Assembly (NCBI RefSeq): GCF_038008325.1
Contig: NZ_JBBOYW010000001.1
Coordinates: 2,284,001-2,348,000 of the forward strand
Source of the DNA: Lysinibacillus sp. FSL K6-0232
GTDB taxonomy: Bacteria > Bacillota > Bacilli > Bacillales_A > Planococcaceae
DNA length: 64,000 bases
Direction of reading: 5' to 3'
Part shown: positions 17,232 to 26,259 of the stretch, piece by piece
How positions within the stretch are numbered: position 1 is the first letter of the stretch
Layout: each line of letters opens with the position of its first letter
Program-made: the position numbers and the translations under genes
Notes under the pieces: model-generated
Database searches by the model: none
The model's input: only the letters and a program-made list of their open reading frames with translations
What the model was told of the DNA's origin: nothing

Positions 17232-18236
17232 CTATCTTGTTAAATATCGTTGAAACTGCTTTAAATCCTTCGCTAAAAATTCATTGGATAACCAAGTATT
17301 CGCTGCTTCAATCGCATTGATAAAGTTTGGCAGGGATGTTTTATCTAATGACTGAAACTGCGTTGGCATCACTGTATTAGTAATCGCTTTTTGCCAATTG
17401 TTATAGTCTTTTATTTTCTTTTGTACAAGATGTGGCTGGCTTGTATGAATTGATTTAGCCAATTGGCTGTACTCCTTGAACGCCTCAGCAAGTGCCTCAT
17501 GATCCTGCTTTTCAGTAGCTTTCGAAATACTCTCCTGAATACGCTGCCATTTTTCAGGGAATGCCTCTTTCACTACATCATCCATATGAACATAATCATT
17601 CGGTGCATTCACTAATGGTCCCCTTTCAATGGCATAGGAAACCGTACCATTGTCATTTTTCACACCATTGACTGCAAATTTTGCAATGGTTGTCATCACC
17701 TCCATATAATCTTTTGCTTGCTGTCCCTGTAAGTAATGATCGGCAATAAATTGCGCCTTTTCGATGCCAAGCGAAATCATAGCCTGACGCTGCTCCTCTG
17801 TCATCTCGCCAATATTACGTACTAAAAAGTTTTGAGAGATGGTTGAGTAGGTAGCGTCCAGCACTTGCTGACTTGCTCCCTTTAAGCTATTAACGAGCTT
17901 ATCATTTGTTTGGATATGTGGGATGATGATTGCTCGCACATTATGTTCAATTGCATCCTCAAATTGTACCTGCTGTTCCGCACGAATCGCTAGCTGCTCC
18001 TCACTTTCAACAAATTTGAATTTTCCACCATCTTTAAACATAGAAGCTATTGTTTGAGCAATTTCCTCCGGCGCCTCCTGTAATTGAACTTGAGCACCAA
18101 ATAATCGACGTGCTTCCTCTCCAATTGTTACAGCATCCTGCTTGTCTTTGCTGACCTGCATATGCTTTTCTTCCTTAGCTTGAGTATTTACAGCGTGAAG
18201 AACAGTTGCTGGATTTGCGTAAGATTCTATCTTCAT
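17232..18236 (-). CDS. hypothetical cytoplasmic protein, 334 residues
   Basis: ATG 18236 follows AAGGAGGG by 8 bases. The protein is hydrophilic, rich in Gln, Glu and Lys, with predicted long helices and no signal peptide or membrane helix. Its N-terminus (KDKQDAVTIGEEARRL) resembles the short serine/glutamate-rich motifs found in Bacillales cytoplasmic and flagellar-associated small proteins, but I cannot place it in a named family. The minus-strand terminator at 18305 separates it from the gene upstream, so it probably has its own promoter. No conserved catalytic pattern is visible. Confidence 0.7.
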   Translation of the reverse strand: MKIESYANPATVLHAVNTQAKEEKHMQVSKDKQDAVTIGEEARRLFGAQVQLQEAPEEIAQTIASMFKDGGKFKFVESEEQLAIRAEQQVQFEDAIEHNVRAIIIPHIQTNDKLVNSLKGASQQVLDATYSTISQNFLVRNIGEMTEEQRQAMISLGIEKAQFIADHYLQGQQAKDYMEVMTTIAKFAVNGVKNDNGTVSYAIERGPLVNAPNDYVHMDDVVKEAFPEKWQRIQESISKATEKQDHEALAEAFKEYSQLAKSIHTSQPHLVQKKIKDYNNWQKAITNTVMPTQFQSLDKTSLPNFINAIEAANTWLSNEFLAKDLKQFQRYLTR

Positions 18237-18304
18237 GTTATGTACCCTCCTTTTGTTAGTCGTTAGCGTTTATATCGGCTTTATACCAAATAATTGAAGG
18301 TAAA

Positions 18305-18336
18305 TCAAAAACCTAGAATCATTTCTAGGTTTGGTC
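18305..18336 (-). terminator. terminator after the 178-residue protein gene
   Basis: On the minus strand AAACCTAGAA and TTCTAGGTTT form a 10-bp stem with a 4-base loop, followed by TTGATTT. It lies directly after the stop at 18343. Confidence 0.75.
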
Positions 18337-18342
18337 AAATGG

Positions 18343-18879
18343 TTATGCTAATTCTTCATCTGCGAAGGCGAGTAATGTGCCATCCTCTTTTTTTAGATAA
18401 AAAGCAAGTGCATCATAGCCATTGTTTTTGACAGTTTGCCAGTCTGCAGTTTTACCGTTAATTAGCTGCACATTCCCTTGTTCATCAAGCTCATAGTCCT
18501 CTGCCTCCTCGTCATAGTCAACATTATAATAAAAGGCTATAACGACCTCCATTGCAGGCATCTCATATTTTTGCAGTGGACGGTTTTGCCGCTCCTCCTC
18601 TGTATAGTCATCACAAAACATTGCATCATAGCCATGCTCTGTCCGATCAAACAGTAAAATTTCCTCGCCCGTTACGGTATCCTTTGCCATAATTTTAGCT
18701 GTTGAGCCTGTAATAAAAGGTAACTCCTCACCATCAAGCTTCAGTAAATCACCGTAATACCAAATCGTAAACTGATGATTCCCAGTGCTAGAGTGCAGCT
18801 GGAATTGTGATATTATATCGTCTAGCTGTTGCACATTTTCGGCAAATGGCTGTAAATAGCATGGAATAGGTATACTCAT
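18343..18879 (-). CDS. hypothetical acidic protein, 178 residues
   Basis: ATG 18879 has an AAGGAGAAAAG ribosome site. The protein is acidic, with many Asp and Glu residues in its second half (DYDEEAEDYELDEQG), and has no signal peptide or membrane helix. It has the look of a SMI1/KNR4- or immunity-like small globular protein, but no family motif can be claimed. It sits 17 bases downstream of the LD-carboxypeptidase gene on the same strand and is likely cotranscribed with it. Confidence 0.65.
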   Translation of the reverse strand: MSIPIPCYLQPFAENVQQLDDIISQFQLHSSTGNHQFTIWYYGDLLKLDGEELPFITGSTAKIMAKDTVTGEEILLFDRTEHGYDAMFCDDYTEEERQNRPLQKYEMPAMEVVIAFYYNVDYDEEAEDYELDEQGNVQLINGKTADWQTVKNNGYDALAFYLKKEDGTLLAFADEELA

Positions 18880-18896
18880 TTTATCTTTTCTCCTTA

Positions 18897-19910
18897 TTAT
18901 TTAAATGTCTGTAACACAGTGCCTTGCCCATTCTCAGCTTCAACTTCAGCGTATGCGCCATTTATCAAAGTGAGCTGTGGTGGCACATGACCGCAATCAA
19001 TATCATATAAAATAGGAATCTGCAATTCTTCTGCAAGTTCGTGATAAGCATCCACTACTGTATAATTTGCAACAGGTGTATTGGCAGGGCTTCTTCCAAA
19101 CAGAATACCACTACAATCGTTAAACCAGCCCGCTAATTTCATTTGTACAAGTGTTCTCCGCAAATCCGTCGTCGATAACTCACAATTTTCAAGATACCAA
19201 ATAATCGTATCCCCTTGATTATAGCTCTCTGTAAAACTTTGCACATCGCCATATGGTGTACCAATTAAATGTCTGATTGTATCAATGCAGCCACCGAGTA
19301 ATCGCCCCTGTATCTTCACCTTTTCATTGATGGTGGATTTCCAGTAAGTAGGCTCTGTTAGATGAAAAATATACGGTGTTGGGTTATGATGCTGCCATTC
19401 TTTTTGATAGTTTTTGGAGGAACGCTGAAGAATGGACTCACCCTTTTTTATGGATAAAACAGACTGCCACATGGCTGTGGTTTCATCCGAATAGTCGCCC
19501 CTTAAATCGATTAGGTTCGTGCCGTGAGCTGTCGCAATACCTGTTTTTAATGTAATGGCTAATAATAGCAGACTAATATCAGAATAGCCTAACACCCACT
19601 TACTTTGCATATGGTCAAAATCTATGTACTCAAGTGTTTCAATAAGTAGCTCTCCGCCCCAAGGAGGCATAATTAGCTGAATATCTTCACGGAGCATCAT
19701 CTGATTAAATTCCTCTGCACGCTTTTGAGCTGAGGCAGACCTTGCCTTATCTTGCGTCCATGCTGTTTCCGCACAAATAATAGTAAAGCCTTTGCTTTCC
19801 ACACTGTTAAAAGCAGACTGTAACAAATGATGTAATTCACTTGGGACACCAGACGATGGTGCAGTCACGCCTATCGTTGCCCCTTTTTCTAAAGTTGGAT
19901 ATTTTATCAT
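18897..19910 (-). CDS. S66-family LD-carboxypeptidase / MccF-like peptidase
   Basis: A 337-residue protein of the S66 serine peptidase family. The nucleophile is in LGYSDIS, and the catalytic glutamate and histidine lie in WYLENCE and DIDCGHVPPQ. Members either trim tetrapeptide side chains of peptidoglycan (LdcA) or cleave toxic peptide-nucleotides such as microcin C (MccF); sequence alone does not separate these. No signal peptide is seen, which fits cytoplasmic recycling or self-protection. ATG 19910 follows AAGGAGTGAC. Confidence 0.85.
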   Translation of the reverse strand: MIKYPTLEKGATIGVTAPSSGVPSELHHLLQSAFNSVESKGFTIICAETAWTQDKARSASAQKRAEEFNQMMLREDIQLIMPPWGGELLIETLEYIDFDHMQSKWVLGYSDISLLLLAITLKTGIATAHGTNLIDLRGDYSDETTAMWQSVLSIKKGESILQRSSKNYQKEWQHHNPTPYIFHLTEPTYWKSTINEKVKIQGRLLGGCIDTIRHLIGTPYGDVQSFTESYNQGDTIIWYLENCELSTTDLRRTLVQMKLAGWFNDCSGILFGRSPANTPVANYTVVDAYHELAEELQIPILYDIDCGHVPPQLTLINGAYAEVEAENGQGTVLQTFK

Positions 19911-19987
19911 ATGTAGTCACTCCTTCATGCTTTTTGCTATCATAACATGTTCCATACTTTGTTTCATGAATAGCTACTCTAGCCACT

Positions 19988-20024
19988 CAAAAAGGAGCGT
20001 TTCAAAAGTTAGTTGAAACGCTCC
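19988..20024 (-). terminator. terminator of the 50-residue protein gene
   Basis: GGAGCGTTTCAA (19994-20005) pairs with TTGAAACGCTCC (20013-20024). On the minus strand the stem is followed by TTTTTGAG. It lies 30 bases after the stop of the small gene. Confidence 0.8.
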
Positions 20025-20054
20025 CCTGTGATAACACTTATAGCTTTAGCATGA

Positions 20055-20207
20055 TTAAAACTGTCGGGCCTTTGCTTCACTTCGCAAAAGACGGTTATGG
20101 AGTGTAATCTCCGTTTCACCATTTACTTGCGCTTTGGCATGCTTCATCCGTGACCAGTTGCGGTGGATTTTTTGAGATTTTGGGTCTAATTGTTCGAACC
20201 TACTCAT
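20055..20207 (-). CDS. small basic protein, 50 residues, unknown
   Basis: ATG 20207 lies just after GAGGAGGATG and opens a 50-codon frame, MSRFEQLDPKSQKIHRNWSR and on to RLLRSEAKARQF. It is strongly basic with no hydrophobic helix, as in small nucleic-acid-associated or stress proteins of Bacillales. It has a good ribosome site and a strong terminator, so it is a real gene too short for usual cut-offs. I do not recognise the family. Confidence 0.65.
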   Translation of the reverse strand: MSRFEQLDPKSQKIHRNWSRMKHAKAQVNGETEITLHNRLLRSEAKARQF

Positions 20208-20282
20208 GTTTCATCCTCCTCATCATTGTGCTTTGATAAGTGAAATCTTTGTTAGTATAGGCAATATCGTATGAACAATACG

Positions 20283-21458
20283 TTATTTATTTTCTTTCAG
20301 CCACGTGAGCGCATATTGTACATATAGCTCTGCGCCGACACGTAAACCTTCTTCGTCAATATCAAAATGACCGTTATGATGTGCCCAGCGTGTATCCTTT
20401 TCTGTATTGCCTGAACCTACAAGTGCAAAACAGCCCGGTACTTCATCTAAATAAAAGCTAAAATCCTCTCCACCCATTGTTGGATCATCTAGGTGATAGG
20501 CTTGTGCGCCAAAATGTTCAACAGCAAGTCGTTCCACCAAATTAGCACTCTCCACATCATTATTGACTGCCTGTGTGCCATATTCATAAACAACTTGTGC
20601 TGTACCACCATAAAGTGCAGCCACCTGCTGGGCATAATGATAAATTTGTGCTTCAATATGTGAACGAACATCCTTATCAAAGCAGCGAACCGTTCCCTCT
20701 AAAACAGCATTCTCTGCAATCACATTAAAGCGTGTGCCTACATCCATTTTACCAATTGTTAAAACAGCAGGACGCAATGGATCAACTGTACGTGATACAA
20801 CAGTTTGAACATTTAAGGCAAATGTAGAGGCAATCATAACAGCATCAATCGCATCGTGTGGCACGGCAGCATGACCACCGCGCCCTGTAAATGTTACTTT
20901 AAAAATATCAGCGGAGGCAAATGCTGGCCCTTTATTACATTGAATTTTTCCTGTATCAATTTGTGACCAAATATGAATCCCAAAGGCATTATCAACACCG
21001 TCCATTGCCCCTTGCTCAACCATGGCCTTCGCTCCTGCGGCAACTTCCTCAGCCGGTTGGAAAATAAAGCGAACTGTTCCTTCAATCTCTTCCTGCACAG
21101 CGTGTAATGTTTTAGCAGCAATTAGTAGCATTGCTGTATGAGCATCATGACCACAAGCATGCATCTTACCATCTGTTTTAGAGCGATACGGAATATCCTC
21201 TCGAATTTCGTAAACAGACAAAGCATCCATATCTGCACGTAAAGCAACTGTTTTGCCCTCCTTACCACCCTTTAATTCAGCAATAATGCCTGTTGGCTCT
21301 GTGCGTCGATAAGGAATACCTAATTGATCTAAATAAGCAGCCACATAATTCGTTGTTTCATACTCTTCCCAAGAAAGCTCTGGCTCGCTATGTAAGTGAC
21401 GACGAATCGCCACCAGCTCATTATTTAATTCAGCAATGATCTCCTTGATATTACACAT
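20283..21458 (-). CDS. M20-family amidohydrolase (N-acyl amino acid / peptidase)
   Basis: A 391-residue metal-dependent hydrolase. The metal ligands lie in ADMDALSV, MHACGHDAHTAM and QPAEEVAAGAKAM, with GRGGHAAVPHDAID in the dimerisation domain and the final metal histidine in WAHHNGHFDID. Members remove acyl groups from amino acids or open indole conjugates and hippurate. ATG 21458 lies behind TAAGGAGAGAG; the in-frame ATG at 21485 has no ribosome site. It directly follows the permease gene that is broken by the IS, so its transcription may now depend on the IS region or an internal promoter. Confidence 0.9.
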   Translation of the reverse strand: MCNIKEIIAELNNELVAIRRHLHSEPELSWEEYETTNYVAAYLDQLGIPYRRTEPTGIIAELKGGKEGKTVALRADMDALSVYEIREDIPYRSKTDGKMHACGHDAHTAMLLIAAKTLHAVQEEIEGTVRFIFQPAEEVAAGAKAMVEQGAMDGVDNAFGIHIWSQIDTGKIQCNKGPAFASADIFKVTFTGRGGHAAVPHDAIDAVMIASTFALNVQTVVSRTVDPLRPAVLTIGKMDVGTRFNVIAENAVLEGTVRCFDKDVRSHIEAQIYHYAQQVAALYGGTAQVVYEYGTQAVNNDVESANLVERLAVEHFGAQAYHLDDPTMGGEDFSFYLDEVPGCFALVGSGNTEKDTRWAHHNGHFDIDEEGLRVGAELYVQYALTWLKENK

Positions 21459-21489
21459 AATTTCTCTCTCCTTACGTTCGTTCATGTTA

Positions 21490-22041
21490 TTATAGCCAGC
21501 TTACGAATATCCCCGCTAAAATAACGGATGTAATCGTCACACTAATAAAGCCTCCGACAAGCATTGGTGGTAGCATATTGCTTAATAACATTTCACGCTC
21601 CTTTTCATCTGTTGTTGATGATTTAACAACTTCATTCGTTAAAATATAGTCTGCTGGGAATCCATATAATGCTGTTAATGATACAGCAAACGCTAAGTTT
21701 GGACTGACCTTTAAGAGCTTTCCTGCAATAAAGGAGAAGATATACATCCCAATCACAGCTAATATTATCGAAACAACTAATGGCACAACAATGCGTAACA
21801 GCATATCTGGAGATGCCTGTTTTAAACCATCAAATATAAAGAGCATTAAGCCCATAATGGCAAAGCCAAAGCCATTTGCCTTTTGTAATGGTTGTCTTTC
21901 TAAAAAGCCAACTGTTGAGGCAAGTACACCAAACACTAAACAAAGCACTAAAGCATTTACAGTTACAATGGGTGCTAGGGCAACAGATGTACCATAAGCT
22001 AGTAAGCCAACAAGTGCTAAACGGAAAAATTTAAAGTATTC
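21490..22041 (-). pseudogene. permease gene, 3' part (after IS insertion)
   Basis: The frame runs from the IS end with EYFKFFRLALVGLLAYGTS to a stop at 21490, and contains at least four membrane helices (SIILAVIGMYIFSFIAG, VTITSVILAGIFVSWL). It continues exactly where the 5' part at 23703 ends (NTEY | FKFF) once the IS and one copy of the 5-bp duplication are removed. The joined product would be a multi-pass membrane protein of roughly 400 residues, probably a DUF3100-type transporter; that family name is a guess. Confidence 0.85.
22037..22041. repeat. target site duplication, left copy
   Basis: TATTC at 22037-22041 is repeated at 23703-23707, flanking the IS exactly at its inverted-repeat ends. 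The size suits IS1380-family elements. Confidence 0.85.
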
Positions 22042-22227
22042 CCCGAATTATTCATAGCTAACTGACCTGAGTTCGTTTTGTCATATTTCTTATCACAGAC
22101 CAAGTTTCTCTGGAATTTAAATGGAGGAATAAATGATTTAGGCCAGTTGATACTTAAAAAATGGGAATTTACCTGTTTTTAGGCAGACTTATCCCTTGGT
22201 ACGGGTTCGATTTTTTAAAAAAGTGAT

Positions 22228-23547
22228 CTAGTTGGTGGAAAGCTGCTGCACTCTGGTCAGAATGTCTGAAAAGAAGCGCGCATAGACGAAGCTGGACGCT
22301 AATTTGAAATGCAGGTAACGACCAGATTTTACAAGTTTACTGGCAACTTTAATTAACCGTGTGCGAATGGTTTGGATTTGAAGCCCATTTTTCGCAGATG
22401 GAAACGTTAATGTACGTAACCAATTCGTTAAATTGTAGGCGAGTAAACTGATCATCATGCGTGCTTCGTTCACTTGGAAATCATGGCTTTTCATTTGATC
22501 GAATCCGAAGCCATCTTTCGCCTCTTTAATGAAGTTTTCCATTGCGCCACGTTTTTGATAGGACGTGAGAATGGCTTCCGGTGAAAAGGCAGTTTCGCTT
22601 AAATTTGTGACGAAAAAGGCATGGGTGAAGAACAGTTCACCTGCTGGGCGTGTAGACTGAATAATGATGCGACGTGACGTATTCCATGAACCAGCCTGAT
22701 AGATTGACTCCTCCACATAACGTTCGGCTTTTGTGACATCACGGATTTCAGATGTTGGATGTAGTTCTTCCGCAAGTGCTTTCAGTCTGGCGTTCGACTT
22801 TAAACGAATGATGTAATAGACCGATTCATCTTCGCAAAGTTTGTATAAGTCGGGTACTGCGAAGCCGCTATCACCACGCACGAGTGTTGTCGTTTCGGGA
22901 AAGTTTTCGTTGTAATGATCCAGTAAAGGGCGGACAAATTCCACGACACCGTTTGATGTATACCTATTCCCTGGGCGTAGCTGCGCTTTTAAAAAATCAC
23001 CGGTGAAGCCGTCAAACGCAACGAGTGGATGAAAGCCGACTGTGCCGTAATGGCTATTGTATGAGGCATTTTCTTGCTTGCCATATGTATCCGCATGAGA
23101 CGAATCCAGATCAATTAAAAGAGTCGTCGATTGACGTAACTGATGCACCCGGTCCAGTAGTTCTTGATTCGCCGCTTGAAGTTGTTGGAGTGCCTGTTTG
23201 TCAAAGCGTTTGAAAAATCGAGATAAAGATGGCTGAGATGCAAGTGCTGGTTTTCCAAGTACACGCGTGAAAACTGGATCGTGCGTTAATGTATCCGCTG
23301 CGTCATCCTCGTGATAGCCTGCGATGAGCTGATATATTTTTTGACGAAGAAGTTCCATATTGTCATGGATACAGTAAGAACGCTCATCTTTTAAGTGAAG
23401 GTGTTTGGCGATTGTTTTGGAAAAGCCGATTTTTTCATCGAACTCACGGAAGATAAATTGGCCTGTATCAGAAGAAAGCTCACCTCCATCGTGAGTTAAT
23501 TTCAGTTGGTGATTGAAATGAAGTGTTGTTTGCGGTAATCTAATCAT
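22228..23547 (-). CDS. IS1380-family transposase
   Basis: A 439-residue DDE transposase that appears intact. The acidic triad is suggested by LIDLDSSHADTYG, TLVRGDSGFAVPDL and KRGAMENFIKEAKDGFGFDQ, with the family's C-terminal segment RTRLIKVASKLV after the catalytic core. It catalyses cut-and-paste movement of the surrounding element. GC content is visibly higher than the flanking host genes. ATG 23547 lies inside the IS, downstream of the hairpin at 23635-23676. Confidence 0.93.
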   Translation of the reverse strand: MIRLPQTTLHFNHQLKLTHDGGELSSDTGQFIFREFDEKIGFSKTIAKHLHLKDERSYCIHDNMELLRQKIYQLIAGYHEDDAADTLTHDPVFTRVLGKPALASQPSLSRFFKRFDKQALQQLQAANQELLDRVHQLRQSTTLLIDLDSSHADTYGKQENASYNSHYGTVGFHPLVAFDGFTGDFLKAQLRPGNRYTSNGVVEFVRPLLDHYNENFPETTTLVRGDSGFAVPDLYKLCEDESVYYIIRLKSNARLKALAEELHPTSEIRDVTKAERYVEESIYQAGSWNTSRRIIIQSTRPAGELFFTHAFFVTNLSETAFSPEAILTSYQKRGAMENFIKEAKDGFGFDQMKSHDFQVNEARMMISLLAYNLTNWLRTLTFPSAKNGLQIQTIRTRLIKVASKLVKSGRYLHFKLASSFVYARFFSDILTRVQQLSTN

Positions 23548-23634
23548 GAGAAGAATCCTTTCTTTTGGTTAGTTCTTGGTCGATTTAACCTTAACAGAAA
23601 TGGATTCTTTTTTCATTTTTTTAGTGAAAAAGAG

Positions 23635-23676
23635 AATCCCACAGGAAAGGCGATAAATCGCCTTTCCTGTGGGATT
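23635..23676 (-). terminator. hairpin at the IS 5' end blocking read-through
   Basis: AATCCCACAGGAAAGGCGAT and its exact complement form a 20-bp perfect stem with a 2-base loop between the IS end and the transposase start. Insertion sequences often carry such structures to stop outside transcription or translation of the transposase. Confidence 0.8.
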
Positions 23677-23702
23677 TTGTATTTGGGTGTGAATAATTAG
23701 GG

Positions 23703-24349
23703 TATTCCGTATTATATTTTGCAGGGATTCTGCTAAATAGTTTTGGCTGTTGCTCAGACGCTGGTACAGGTTCTTCCTCTTGTGCTTGGGTAATTGTCTG
23801 AACGTTGCCTCTTTGGTGTTCCTTTAGCAAACGTTTCGCTTCACGTTTTAGTACAATAGATGTAATTGGGTAGCCTGCAAATCCTTGAATTACATAGATA
23901 ACAATCGCAAAAACGGCTAAATCATCTAAGCCTGCCGCCGCTGCCCCCTCCGACATCACCAATGCCGCAACAACCCCACCTACTAATGGAGGAATCGCTA
24001 CAATCATTGTTTTTAAATCAAAAATCATTGTACCAATGGTAAATAAAATCGCAATAATTCCTAAAATACCTGACAGTGAAATGACAATAGCTTTCCATTG
24101 ATTTTTTAATTCTTTAAGGGACAGCAATGTGCCCATATTTGTAATTAATAAATACATTAACATTGTGGCAACGACTGGACCAATCCCTGCAATACTAACA
24201 ATATCTTGTGGGAAGAAAGTCCAATAGCCAACTAAAAATAATACCGCACAGACGAACACAGATGGAATCCAAGCTTTTGTTCTTGTTGCAACGATATCTC
24301 CGATGTATAAAATACTCAGTACAATCGTCAGTGCTAACATTTGGGACAT
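23703..24349 (-). pseudogene. permease gene, 5' part (interrupted by IS1380 element)
   Basis: ATG 24349 behind AGGAGA opens a hydrophobic protein with about six membrane helices (MSQMLALTIVLSILYIG, IGPVVATMLMYLLITNMG, ALVMSEGAAAAGLDDLAVFA). It reads to KYNTEY at 23703, where the IS begins; beyond that the frame runs into IS sequence and stops. Adjacent to an M20 amidohydrolase, it was probably an uptake system for that enzyme's substrate. The 5-bp TATTC at 23703-23707 is the right copy of the target duplication. Confidence 0.85.
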
Positions 24350-24504
24350 ATCAAATAATTCTCCTAACCTATTAAATTTTTAATGTTATATATAATAATA
24401 CTTATTATTCTAAAAATTTTAGTTTTACAGAAAAGAAGAAAAATATATCATTTTCGAGAATATTTCTAATATGAAACTTTGATTTTAATCCCCTATATTT
24501 TACA

Positions 24505-24541
24505 TAAAAAAAAGAACTTGTTATTAGTAGTAAACAAGTCC
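24505..24541 (-). terminator. terminator of the DUF3784 gene
   Basis: On the minus strand GGACTTGTTT and AACAAGTTC form a stem followed by TTTTTTTT, starting at the stop codon of the gene at 24543. Confidence 0.8.
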
Positions 24542-24542
24542 T

Positions 24543-24854
24543 TTATTGTTGAAAGCGCTTGCCTGTATTTGTATAAATAAGCACAAAAATAGTGAGTGCT
24601 ACAAATAGGCTAAGCCCCATTACTAATAGCCATTGTATTGCCCATAATTCACTGAAAGCACATAATAATAGGCAAAAGCAGTAACTATACATAATCTTCC
24701 CCATAAATTTTGCTAGTGCTTTTTCATCATATTGTTGCTCCTTCTGTGACATTGTATGAAACCCTGTTAGCAAAAAAGCTCCCTTCCCCTGTGATAAAAC
24801 AATCGCAAAAATAAGAAATGGTAGCATCAGCACAAAATATACAAAGCCGCTCAC
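24543..24854 (-). CDS. DUF3784-type small membrane protein
   Basis: A 103-residue protein with three predicted membrane helices (VYFVLMLPFLIFAIVLS, YSYCFCLLLCAFSELWA, WLLVMGLSLFVALTIFVLI). The loop GFHTMSQKEQQYDEKALAKFMGK is split by helix borders and resembles the DUF3784 family. Function is unknown. GTG 24854 is the preferred start, six bases after AGGGTGA; a TTG at 24860 is too close to it. It follows the lipoprotein gene by 11 bases and shares its transcript. Confidence 0.7.
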   Translation of the reverse strand: MSGFVYFVLMLPFLIFAIVLSQGKGAFLLTGFHTMSQKEQQYDEKALAKFMGKIMYSYCFCLLLCAFSELWAIQWLLVMGLSLFVALTIFVLIYTNTGKRFQQ

Positions 24855-24865
24855 ATGCAATCACC

Positions 24866-26128
24866 CTACTTTCCATTGAGAATAAATTGTTGAATAGCTG
24901 GCAGCAACTCTTCATGAAGTGGGCGTGTGGGGTCTGCATAGGTTGCTAAATTGCCAGCCCGATCTGCTGGTGCTTTTTTCAGCACATGGTTCATGCCCTC
25001 CATATAAAGTAGCTGTGCCTCTTGTTTGCCCTGCTTTAATGCTTCAGCATCGGCTTCCTTGACCTGTAAATCCGTTGTTCCTTGTACGATTAATACGCGA
25101 CCTGTTACTTTGGCAAGCTCCGCTGCAGGATGATGCTTTAGCATGGATATTAAGAAAGGCTGCACAGATGGACGAAAAACAGCTTGTAATTGTGGTGATA
25201 CTGTTGCTACTTGTTCACCCCGTTTAAGTGCTGCCAAAATATTTGTTGATTCATTGATAAGATTTGGTGCGAGCTGACCCTTTAATTGCTCTAACAGCAC
25301 TTCATCCAATGGTCTTCCTGCACCTGCAATGGAAACAAAGGACTCTACACCTGTTTTTTGCGCTGCTAGTAAGCCAATAAGAGAGCCTTCACTATGCCCA
25401 ATAACGTGTACGCCTGTATAAGCTGGATCAGCTAATAATGTTTGCAGAATGTGGACAGCATCATCCACGTATTGGTCAAATGTACTGTCCTCTTCTTTTG
25501 TTACAAGTGCTTGGTTATCACCAAGTCCTCGTTTATCATAGCGTATCGTTGTAATGCCCTTTTTTGCTAAGCCCTCTGCAAGCATTTTTAAGCTATTATT
25601 TTTACCTGCTAAAGCGGAATTGCCATCCTTATCTGTTGGCCCAGAGCCTGCGATAATTAATGCCACTGGTGATGGGGATGTACTCGCCTTTTGTACGGCT
25701 ACTGTTAAATCACCCTGCTGAACAGGTATCTTCAAGAATTCATACGTAATAGACTGCTTTTGATAGGCGGTTAAAATTAATGGAAATGTACCACCATTTT
25801 GTTGAAATGTAGCCTCTATTTGGTTGTCTTTTAATGTACCGTTAATCGTAATGGCTGAGCCATTGATATGCATAGCTATCGTTACTTGATTATCTGTATA
25901 GCTAATCGTTTGTAATGGTAAATTTGTCAAGCCCTGTGCTGGAACCGATAATGTGCCGCTATCATTCTGTAAATCCACCACAATAGGAAGCGGACCATTT
26001 GGTGTTTCAATAACGCCTTCCCATTTGCCAATAAATTGCTTATTTATATCATCATCCCTCCTTGCGTCCTTGTGCGTGCATGCTCCCACAAGCACTAATA
26101 CACAGCATAACCATAATAATTTTTTCAT
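24866..26128 (-). CDS. lipoprotein alpha/beta hydrolase (esterase/acylpeptidase-like)
   Basis: A 420-residue protein. Its signal sequence MKKLLWLCCVLVLVGAC ends in a lipobox with Cys17 as the lipidation site. A beta-rich DUF3887-like segment follows (residues about 30-130), then an alpha/beta hydrolase domain with GSGPTDKDGNS (oxyanion side), GHSEGSLIG (nucleophile serine) and MNHVLKK (histidine). It is anchored on the outer face of the membrane and probably hydrolyses esters or peptides; the substrate is unknown. GGGGAGAGG lies before ATG 26128. Confidence 0.85.
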   Translation of the reverse strand: MKKLLWLCCVLVLVGACTHKDARRDDDINKQFIGKWEGVIETPNGPLPIVVDLQNDSGTLSVPAQGLTNLPLQTISYTDNQVTIAMHINGSAITINGTLKDNQIEATFQQNGGTFPLILTAYQKQSITYEFLKIPVQQGDLTVAVQKASTSPSPVALIIAGSGPTDKDGNSALAGKNNSLKMLAEGLAKKGITTIRYDKRGLGDNQALVTKEEDSTFDQYVDDAVHILQTLLADPAYTGVHVIGHSEGSLIGLLAAQKTGVESFVSIAGAGRPLDEVLLEQLKGQLAPNLINESTNILAALKRGEQVATVSPQLQAVFRPSVQPFLISMLKHHPAAELAKVTGRVLIVQGTTDLQVKEADAEALKQGKQEAQLLYMEGMNHVLKKAPADRAGNLATYADPTRPLHEELLPAIQQFILNGK

Positions 26129-26221
26129 AGCCTCTCCCCCAATCTGTTATAGTTAGAGTATTACAGATTTTTTCGTATGTCAAAACGTTTAGATTTTTGA
26201 TGAACCATTTTTCAGCCAAAG

Positions 26222-26252
26222 AAAAAAGGACCCAGAAAAAATTCTGAGTCCT
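26222..26252 (-). terminator. terminator of the CMD-family / 30-residue gene unit
   Basis: On the minus strand GGACTCAGAA and TTCTGGGTCC form a stem around TTTT, followed by TTTTTTC, eight bases after the small gene's stop. Confidence 0.8.
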
Positions 26253-26259
26253 TGGACAC

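Larger units (their letters stand above)
22042..23702 (-). mobile_element. complete IS1380-family insertion sequence, 1661 bp
   Basis: The ends are inverted repeats: CCCGAATTATTCA at 22042 and the complement of CCCTAATTATTCA ending at 23702, with 12 of 13 matching. The element carries one transposase gene on the minus strand and a 20-bp stem hairpin in front of it. The flanking TATTC duplication and the perfectly rejoinable host gene show a simple insertion, probably recent. The element's size is right for the family. Confidence 0.92.
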
